Under the pieces are notes generated by a model that did not search any database, was not told the DNA's origin, and was given only the letters and a program-made list of their open reading frames with translations. The position numbers and the translations under genes were made by a program. From Priapulus caudatus (taxonomy: Eukaryota; Priapulida; Priapulimorpha; Priapulimorphida; Priapulidae), in assembly GCF_000485595.1 (NCBI RefSeq), contig NW_014577061.1, forward strand, positions 1,439,453-1,463,526: a stretch of DNA of 24,074 nucleotides, in the 5' to 3' direction. Positions 12,002-22,700 of this stretch are shown one piece after another; the first letter of the stretch is position 1; every line of letters begins with the position of its first letter.

Positions 12002-15000
12002 GTTATCTGCCCTTTCTCTCTATATCTCTCTCTCTGGAGCGGAGCCGAACAGCACATGCAGGTTCACCAAACTACAATTTTATGATCAAACTCAGGCCAT
12101 CAGCCGACTCGCTTCTCAAACGCCTACGCGTCATGGTCTGCAGAACTCACCTTCCATGTAGGTCTTTCTCTTCCTGTACTCTTCTGGCTCCTGCGTGACG
12201 ATGGTGGCCGTTGCCTCACATGGATCACTCCTGCCATAGAAGTTCTCAGCGAACACGCGGAACATGTACTGACGATTCGGCAGCAGGTTCAGGATCGTGT
12301 GATGGGTCAGCCTGTAAGTAGAGTGTTCACGCGCGCGCTTATTGTTACGTTCGCACGCACGCACACACACTCACACTCACACCACACACACACACCACAC
12401 ACACAACACACACAACACACACACCACACACGCACACACGCACACGCACACGCCACAGACACACAGACACACAGACACACAGACACACAGACACAAGACA
12501 CACAGACACACACGACACACCACACACACAGGCACACACACACACAGCACACACACACACACACACACACAACACACACACACGCACGCACATACACACA
12601 CACAAAGACATATACACACGCGCGCTCACACGCACGCACACGCACGCACGCACCCCACACGTTCATATTCCCCCTTCCAATATCCTCCGTCCTTTATTGG
12701 CGAATCACTTTCATTCAGCATTGATAATCTCGTACTACAACACGAGCACAATACGTCAGCGAGCGAGACAAAGCGTTATCACTCAGAGATGACGTCGACG
12801 ACAGCTATCTCCGACTACTCGCTGTCATAGCCATTGCAGCTTGCAGCAGCAGTGATAGGCGCTACACACCTGGTGTTGGCGATGCGTATCCAGTGTTCCC
12901 TGGGAAGCTCTAGCACCTCGATGATGTACTCCGTGATGAAGCTGCCTCCGTCGCTGATCGGCGGCTTCCAGGACAGCGTCACCGACGTATCGCGAATGTT
13001 CTCCACGAGAGGGAAACGTGGCGCACTCGGTCGGTCTGAAAACAGGGGATCCGCCCCAGAGGGAGCGTATAGTGTAACAGCCCGTAGATTGCACTGTATT
13101 TACTTGTGTTTCAGTGGAATTCGACGCCCGCTACTCCTTAGAACACACCGCGCGCTGTGAGTGTTATAGTCGCTGGGAAATTCTTCATATTTCGCCAAAC
13201 GCTATCGATTATTGACAAGCGAGAACATTTACATTCACAGTAAAGCGAAATAATTGATTGAAAATGTATAATTACCATTGATCTGAATCTTAATCGCAGC
13301 TGTATCACTGCCGATGTCATTCTCGAGAATCAGTCTGTAGATACCCGTGTCTTCTCTTGTCGTTTCCCTGAAATTGTCAACACCATGCGCGCGTTAGGAA
13401 GAGTCACTACGACTCGGAATGATAGAGCAACCGGTACGCGCTCATAACGTATGGACTGCTGAATACAATAACTGCTGTTATCCGAAGTTGCTTTGGCAGT
13501 AATACCAATCCACACTTTCATTTGGATATCAATGGCTGAATGAAAAAGGGAAGGAGTCGTAGTGTCAATGCAAATTCGGAATATGACCGCTGTCGCAATT
13601 ATTTTGACTGGTTGGTGCTATTCTATCCGGTGCGTACTATCGACTTGTTCTGCAAGCCTCCATGAAACCCATGGTCCACCTGCATGTGAAAGGGAGGAAC
13701 AAAGGGACCCACATGCAGAGTGATGGAACCTACGCGTTGAATGAAGGAACCGGCACGTGAAGCAAAGAAACCTGCATGTGGAATAATGCATCACTATGTT
13801 GAATAAAGGGCCGGAACCGCACGTGAAATAAAGGGACGGAACCGCACGTGAAATAAAGGGACCCACATGTGGAGTCAATGGACTTGCGCATGGAATAAAA
13901 GGACCTGCCTCTGAAATAAAGGGACTCGCATGCGGAGTCAAGGGACGCGTACGTGGAATAAAGGGACTCGCATGCGGAGTCAAGGGACGCGTACGTGGAA
14001 TAAAGGGACTCGCATGCGGAGTCAAGGGACGCGTACGTGGAATAAAGAGACTCGCATGCGGAGTCAAGGGACGACGCGTACGTGGAATAAAGAGACCCGC
14101 ACGTGGCAACGGCGAGACTGGCGCACTAAGTGACAGAACCCGCGCGAGAGATGAAGCGCGACCGCGTATGACGAGCAACAACGCATGAGTGACAACGCAT
14201 GCGCACCTGATAGTTAGCACGGCGTGGCGCTCCTCGATCTCAATGTGGTACTTGTCCGTGTTCTCCATCTCCTCGCCCTTGTGTGTCCACCAGGCGTCGG
14301 GTCGCGGGAAGCCAGTGAAGGGAATCTTCACAACCACCGTCTCCGCCTTCTCGAACAGCGCCACCTCCTTGAAGCGCGGCGGCATGACGATCTGCGGAGC
14401 GGCTGCGGGAAGACGACAAGTGAACAGTTAAACGTAACAAGTGAACAGCGCCACCTCCTTGAAGCGCGGCGGCATGACGATCTGCGGCGCGGCTGCGGGA
14501 AGACGACAAGTGAACAGTTAAACGTAACAAGTGAAAAACGCCACCTCCTTGAAGTGCGGCGGCATGACGATCTGCGGAGCGGCTGCGGGAAGACGACAAG
14601 TGAACAGTTAAACATAACAAGTGAACAGCGCCACCTCCTTGAAGTGCGGCGGCATGACGATCTGCGGAGCGGCTGCGGGAAGACGACAAGTGAACAGTTA
14701 AACATAACAAGTGAACAGCGCCACCTCCTTGAAGCGCGGCGGCATGACGATCTGCGGAGCGGCTGCGGGAAGACGACAAGTGAACTGTTAAACTTAAGCC
14801 GCATGGTGCGCCAGTGAAAACATTGCGCCTCCAAATTTTACACACGAATATGATAATACAACAAACATACGAAGAACATACGAAGAAAATAAGGAAGACA
14901 AATATGATAAAACAGACGTCACGCACGAATTTCTCTCCAATTTTCTACGTTTTTTTAACCATTTTTCCTCACGATCACGATTTCAGTATGTCGGAGCAAA

Positions 15001-17772
15001 CGAACGAACGAACACGCGAACACTCACTCTTTATGATAAGGTCAGCGCGCGAGGCACGTGACCCGGCCTTGTTGACGGCGCGGCACACGTACTCGTCGGC
15101 ATCCTCTCCGAACACGTCGACGACGACGAGCACGTGCTTGTAGGTCTCCCGGAAGATCTTGAACTTTATGCCGTTGAAGATCTCGCGCGTGCCCTTGAAC
15201 CAGTGCATCTGCGTGTCGTCGGAGGCGAACACCTCGCACTCGAACGTCGCGTCGCGGCCCTGCGTCGCTACGACGTCCTTCAGGTGAATAGTGAACTCGG
15301 GCAGCTGTGGAGCTGTGTGCAGATATAAGCAAGAGATGTGTGATGATGTCGATACAGATATAGACAGAGACGCGAGCATAGCAAGTATATATACACGCAG
15401 CAGACGCACTCACGCACGCACACACGCACGCACAACACACACACACACACACACGCACGCACGCACGCACGCGCGCGCGCCGTCGGAGTTTCAAGTTGTC
15501 GAATAAATCGCAATCCGTGCGGGTTAAATTCGTATAAACGAAAAGAAGAGATTTTCCCGCCGACGACAGAGCGACGAAGTCTTATTAGAATTACAAGACT
15601 TACAGATTACAAGTGCAGAGAGAAACAGCCAGCTGTTTCTGAGCGTGTTCTATACTAGTCCGCAAAATTCAATCGAGCCTCTATTTTCACGGTCTAACAT
15701 AGTCAGACCAACGCTCCACGACTAGCCACGCTAAATGCTCGAGCCATGGGTGTAGGTAGGTAGGTACCTTTGGGGTCCTTCACTCTGACCGTGGTCGAGT
15801 TGGATGATGGCTCGCTGAGGCCTGCCTCGTTGACAGCGTACACGCGGAACTCGTATTGCCGATCCTCGATGAGGTTGTGAACGTTGAAGATGGTCGGCTT
15901 CGATCGCTCCTGGTTGCAGCGTACGAAGCTCTCCGCTCCGACCTCGCGCTTCTCAACGAAGTAGCCTGCAGTGCGGAGACACTCGCGATTACACGCCAAG
16001 AAACACTCACGCGAAACATACTCGTTACACGAGGTAAACACGCGCGTTACACGCGGGTAACACGCGGAAAACATGCCCGTTACACGCGAGAAAGACGCAC
16101 GTTGTATTTGGAAGCTGGTATAAAACGCTCGTTGATAATTTATAATCTGTAAAACGCGTAATGATGCGCCCGCACGTATGTGTACACGCTGGATAATTAT
16201 TATTATTGCTTTATTACAAACGTTCAATCTCAGTAACATATCACCTTGCAGTCTGCCCCCGCCATCAGACGAAGGCCTGTCCCAGGTGAGGCTGACGAAA
16301 TCTCCGCCCACCTGCGCTATCTCCGGCACGCCCGGGGCATCCGGTGCATCTGCTCGGCAGAAACAGGCAAACATTATACGAAGCCCACGCCGATGTCTAA
16401 AACGCATTTTCATAAGTAAAATGCGTTTTAGTATAGGTAACAACACGCCACGCATAAATTACTGTGAATACACAATCACTGGCATTCAGCGCGGAGAATA
16501 TACTACTTATAATAGAGGGGAGAACAGGGAGAGGAATCTATTCCCTGTTCCCCCCTATTTCATTGCTCCCAGTTGAATATAATCGCAGAGTTAACATAAT
16601 TCATAGTATTTCTAATCCTTCGTAATTCCCCGATCGTTATTTAGGTGGTAATTTATTTGGTATTTCCCGGTTCCCATATAATTGAAATGGTCCAAAAATC
16701 CCGTGACCCAAAAATAAGCGTTCCCGATCTCTCCTAATATACGCACTAATCTAACTGTAACAACACGGAGAATGCGAACACGCTTAAGGTGTATACTCAC
16801 TAAACGGCAGCTTAGCGACGACCGTATTTGCACCGACGAGCGGCTCGCTCTGGCCGCTATCGTTGCAGGAGCTGACGCGGAACTCGTAGACTCGGTTCTC
16901 GGTGAGGCCCTGCACGGTGAAGGTCGTGTCCTTGCAGTAGGTGGCGGCGACCGTCCACGCCTCCTTGCCCTCTTCGCGCCGCTCGACGCAGTAGTGCGTC
17001 ACCTTGCTGCCGCCGTCGTTCTTCGACGGCTTCCACGCGAGTGTCGCCATGTGTTTGGTGACGTCAAACACGTGAAGTGGGCCGACGGGCGGGCTGGGGG
17101 GTCCTGAGAGACGCGCAGAGAACAGATATAGAGGCGATTTCCGGTTAGTGACGCCCCCACGCGGTGCTAATACGAACGATGATACACTTCGAACATTCAC
17201 ACATTCTTATGATAACGACGGCGCTCACCAAGTGTTCTTAGTATTAAAAATTAACATAAATTTATCGTAATAATTATTATGCTAACGACGGCGCTCACCG
17301 ACACGCGGTTGTATTATTAATTAACATAAATTAATCGTAATAATTATAATTCATTCATAAATCATAATCATTATGCTAACGACGACAGTGCTTACCGAGC
17401 ACGCGGATGTTGAAGCCCGTGCTGGCGAAGCCACTCTCGTTGGTCAGCGTCATCGTGTAGTCGCCGCCGTCGCCGCGCTCGGCCGCGTGTATCGACAGCA
17501 GCACGTAGTCGTCGAAGATGGCGTACTTGACGCGGTCGCTCTCGACGAGCCGCTCGGTGTCCTTGTCGAACTTGACGGTGATCGGCGCCGTGCCCATGAA
17601 GAAGACCTTGACCTTGATGAGGTCGCTGACGCGGAACGTGACGTCGCCCGGATGCTGGTGGATCTTCGGTGGAGCTGGTGGAGGTAGGTAGCAGTGAGAG
17701 GATATTAGTATATAGTAGTATATGACAGCAGTAAGAAGTAAGACACGCAGTTAGATATATTAATAGATTAAC

Positions 17773-17830
<58 letters not shown>

Positions 17831-19737
17831 CATCATTACATTAGGATAGATGCATTAATATTATCGGGATGACAAATTTCAGTAAGATCCTTGATCTTAA
17901 ATACGCATTTTACTGTACAAGTTGTTAATGTTCAAGTTCAAGTTCAAGTTCAAGTTACTGCACATGTTCAAATAAATATAATCAGTTATGTCTGGCGTAT
18001 AACAGCGCGTGATATGTCGTGTTGTGTCGTGTCGTGTCGTGTCGTGTCGTGTCGTGTCGTGTCGTGTCGTGTCGTGTCGTGGCTTACATGTTATCGTGAG
18101 CTTGCAGGTGGTCGACTCGGATCCAGCCTGGTTCTTCAGCTCGCACGTGTACTCGCCCTCGTCCACCTCCCACACCTCGTTCAGGCGTAGCGTGTAGGTG
18201 TCGCCGTCGCACAACATCTGTACGCGGTTACCGGGAACCACCTCGATACCGTTCCTATACCTGTGAGCAGAAACAACGGGAGATTATTGGCAATGAATTT
18301 ATTAGCATAGTGATTGCGCAGGAGTACACGATATATTATTACATCGTCGGCAAACTACCAAGTGCAGTACGAATATCCTTACCGAAAGTCCATACAGTAT
18401 ATTCAGTAGGCAAATTTTATCTGCTCTATACTTATGTATAACTATTACGTTATTATATTTAAGACATAATTGTCCGTTCATCATTATTAAAAATGGTCTG
18501 GCACTCAAAGCCTTAATACGATGAAGTAAAAGACTTACCATCGAGCCTGTGGCGGTGGCGTGCCTGTTGCCTTGCACTGTAGCCTGACTGCCTTACGAAG
18601 GCCTGTCAGTTTGTTACTTAGCCGCTTGGTGATCGTGGGTGACTCTGGTACTAAACGACAGAAATCATATACGAATGAATAGAAATGCCGACGAGTTATG
18701 CATAAGGCAAATTGTATACCTTTACGCATATACAGATAAAAACACAATAAAATAAAAATGAATTCGACGGATTACACACACGGCGAATCATAAAAATTTC
18801 ACACGCAAGTTAAAATTAACAACAGCAACCAAACGGGAAATGAAAACGTAGCTCACCGATGACTTCCTTGACCTTGACGGCACCGGTGCTCGGACTCGGG
18901 TCGCTGTTGCCGACCGCGTTGCATGCCGTCACTCTGAACTCGTACTCGGACTCGCGCGGCAGGTTGGTGACGGTGATGAAGTTGTGCGTGATGAGATTCT
19001 CGTTGTCGCGAATCCAGATCGCCGAGTAGGACGACTCGACGTGGCGCGCCGACGACTTGTACAGGTAGCTGGAGCTGTACGTCGAGTAGTGGCTCTCGGT
19101 CGACGCCATCGATGACTGTCGTCGTCCCTCGACGCCCGACTGCCGACGAGCCTCGGCGCCCGACTGCCGACGGACCTCCGCGAGCGCCGACTGCCGACGT
19201 CCTTCCATGCCGGAGCGGGCGCGAATCGACGCCGCCGACACGATCTCTCGTCGCTCGACGAAGTATCCCGTTATGACGCTGCCGCCGTCCGTGCGCGGCT
19301 CGTCCCAGCGCAGGTCGACGTACGTGTTGCCGCACTTGACGACCTCCGGCTGGCCTGGCGACGACGGCGCCTGCTCCTTGGCGCGCATCAGCACGGCGCT
19401 CGACACGTCGCTCGGTACGCCGAAGCCGGCCGCGTTGCGAGCCAGCACGCGGAACTCGTACTGGTACTTGTCCTGCAGGTTGCCGACCTCGACCCGCCGC
19501 TCGCCGACGAGGTACGTGAAGGCGTTCGTCCAGATGCGGTCGCCCGGGTTGCGGTACTCGATGGCGTAGCCCTGCACGGGCGAGCCACCGTCGAATTCGG
19601 GCGCGGCCCAGGCGAGAATGGCCGACCTTTCGTCGTGGTCGTCGATGACTGGTTTGCCCGGTGCATTCGGTACATCTGTAGATATTATAATATACATATA
19701 TACATATATTACATTATTATTATTATTTATATTTATA

Positions 19738-19778
<41 letters not shown>

Positions 19779-22700
19779 GTGTGGTTGTGTGTGTGTGTGT
19801 GTGTGTGTGCGTGCGCGCGTGCGTGGTAATGATTTTTTTATTTGCGTAATTATCAGCGCGTGCATTGCAAACAGCATGTATATAAATGAAAATATCCAAC
19901 CAGCTAACTAAAACCATGTAACATACACATAACAAGCACAGCCCTTATTCACACTTAGTCACACAATTATGATCTGATACGTTAGGATCTTATGTTATAT
20001 GACGCATCAGTCGGCCCACATGACAGAACAGCCGACGAACATAAACATCAACAGTACGCGAGTGTGTTCGTGTAAAGTGCTAACAAAATAATCATTACGG
20101 TTTGATACAGACCTACAAAGGTAGAGAAGACTTCGCCACTACACGTGCACGCGGCTTTAATTGTATTTTAATTCAGGCCAATCATAGTTTTTTTTAGAAA
20201 GCGTTAACTCACCGAATCTGTGTTTGGCTGTGATAGACTTGTCAAGATCCAGCGGATCAGAGATGCCATATTTATTCTCTGCCATGATTCTGAACTTGTA
20301 CTCGTGGCCCTCCTTTAGGCCAACAACACTATAGCCTGGCAGGTGTACGAAGCTGGTAACCTACAGCCGATCAAGCAAACACCCATTTTAGAATAAAGAC
20401 AAACGTCTAACAAGACATTATATATATATAAACCTCTTATACGCTAAAATAATTACGCACCAGGTTACTGAATACTATTTGTCATTAATTATGTGCGCAA
20501 TAAAAATGCACGCGATTGTTTCGCTACGTGATACTAAGATGCATGCATTAACATCGGTGAAGTGATCGGCATAAACAGCAGAAATGTTAGGTAGTGAGTA
20601 ACGGGTTACCTTGATCCAGTCATCGATGGACTGGTCGTACTTCTCGACAATGTAGTTGGTGATGGGGCTGCCACCGATGTCGGTGGGAGCTCGCCACGAT
20701 AGAGAACACGACTCTGGATTCACGTCCGTCACTTCTAGCGGTCCGGCCGGCGGTCCCGGCCGATCTGAGACAAGCAGAAGAAACAATCGAGTTAAAGCAG
20801 ACGCTCTCCTAATAATATAATACAATAACAATAAAAATAAAAAAATAATAATATATATAACGCGAGCCAAAACACTCAAAACTATATTTCGCGCAATCCG
20901 AAAAGGTTTGTAATCATTCAGTCGGTATTTCGCAATCCGAGAAGATTTGTATTCATTCAGTCGGTAATTCCCAATCCGAGAAGATTTGCAGTCGGGCGCA
21001 CGTTAGTATTCGCCATAGATCTTACATTTACTACGATTCTATTCCCTTTCCAAGCCCGACGCAATAGGTGTCCTCGCTGCCGTCGTCTCCTGAACTAACT
21101 TAACACCATACCGCGCTTCGTGAATTTGCGTTCCTCAATACCGCGCATATAGCAACGCGTAGCTATGACTATACTCTATTCGGCTAATCGCTATTCGGCT
21201 ATTCGCTACACGGCAGTTAACTAAAATATAGCAACGTAGCTATGACTATATATACGGCGGTTAACTAAGTGCGATGGCGACGTAGCGCCGCGTCACTGGC
21301 CGACAGCGTACCGACAACTGTGAGCTTCAGGTTTCCGGAGTCGACGCCGACGTCGTTCTGCAGCCGCAGCATGTAGTTGCCGGCGTCGTCGCGTCGCGCA
21401 GAGTGGTTGATCAGTATCGCCAGCTCCTCAGTCACGTCAAACTCTATGCGCTCGCTCGCACGCACCTCCAGACCATTCTGCGGTCAGGACAGACGGGTGA
21501 TCATGGCTTCAGTAATCAAACTATATTCAGTAACACGTACTCGTACGGTAATTCGCCCTTTAGAAGGCGGGAATACTAAAAATGTCTACCGTCCCATCGG
21601 ATTGACGGACCTTTACATCCACCACATAAAACACGCCCACAATTAGTAACCCCGTCGTATCTATTACATCCGTAAAATTGCATGAGTAAAGTTCGTACTC
21701 GCATATCACGCAATTTAACATCTAATTTACTCACTAATACAGTATACTAACCACAATAACGGTGTCACTTGTCGTTTGTCATTACAGTGTGCTTCGTGAA
21801 TAGAGATGGTCTATACTCTGGGTTAATCTAGAGTTACAACCTACTACATCGTACACACCTGTGACCAGTGAGCCTTTGGCGTGGGACGTCCGATGTAAGG
21901 AATCGCTATCTTATATTCCTCTCCCGCCTTCACCAGCATGTCTCTCATTGACAACTCCATTCTGATCTTCGGCGCACCTGCACGACGCAACAACGAAAAG
22001 CTTGTTATTTATTATTAGTAATATTATTGTATTATTATGCATTAGTATTATTGATATTATTATTATTGTTATTATTATTATTATTATCATCATATTTATT
22101 AACTTATTATTGGAAATATCGACGAACCATCAAGGTGTGCACCGGTTGAGATCAAGAATATATATCTAAATGAAGGACACAACTCGCAATTGCGTGTGCT
22201 ACACACTACACATGAACGGCTGAGAGCAGGAGGGATGGGGCGGGAGGGGAGAAGAGAGGATACTAACGTGGTCTGGGCGTGGCGGCGATGGGTTCAGACA
22301 CGTCGCTCCAGTCTCCCTCCAGGCTGGCGTTGTTCACAGCGCGCACGCGGAACTCATACTTGTTGTTTATTGCCAGGTTGATCACCCTGAAAACAAGCAC
22401 ACGCGTCGACACGTCTGTAGATCTACGCTCTACACGCATAGGTCGGTCTGCAACGCGTAGCAGTGCAACGCTTAGTGGTTAGTAGTACTTACCACGCTCC
22501 GACGTCTACAGTGCGTCTATATATTAATTTTTTTTTTTTATATATCAGAAGTAAATAATCACAAAGTTAAAACTTTGTATATATATGTGTGTGTATATAT
22601 TATGCGGTTTATAAAGATTACGATCATAACTTAACAACTATGCATGCGAGTGAGAAATAAATAAGCCGGAACTCGAACCATTATATTCTAAAATTCATTT

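Larger units (their letters stand above)
16350..16800 (-). other. Intron 11-12 (451 bases)
   Basis: It holds a perfect 14-base stem with a 7-base loop at 16397-16431, and another imperfect inverted repeat at 16514-16555. It also holds the second dispersed repeat copy (16560-16730). Confidence 0.8.

Noticed and set aside
12299-12830. Long open frames on both strands with poly Thr-His or Cys-Val
   Set aside because: They are translations of an intronic (CA)n tract between exons 17 and 18. No domain, no codon bias.
14224-14817. Plus-strand and minus-strand open frames of about 200 residues with 30-residue repeats
   Set aside because: They come from the 90-base tandem repeat, whose length is divisible by three. 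The true sense frame is exon 15.
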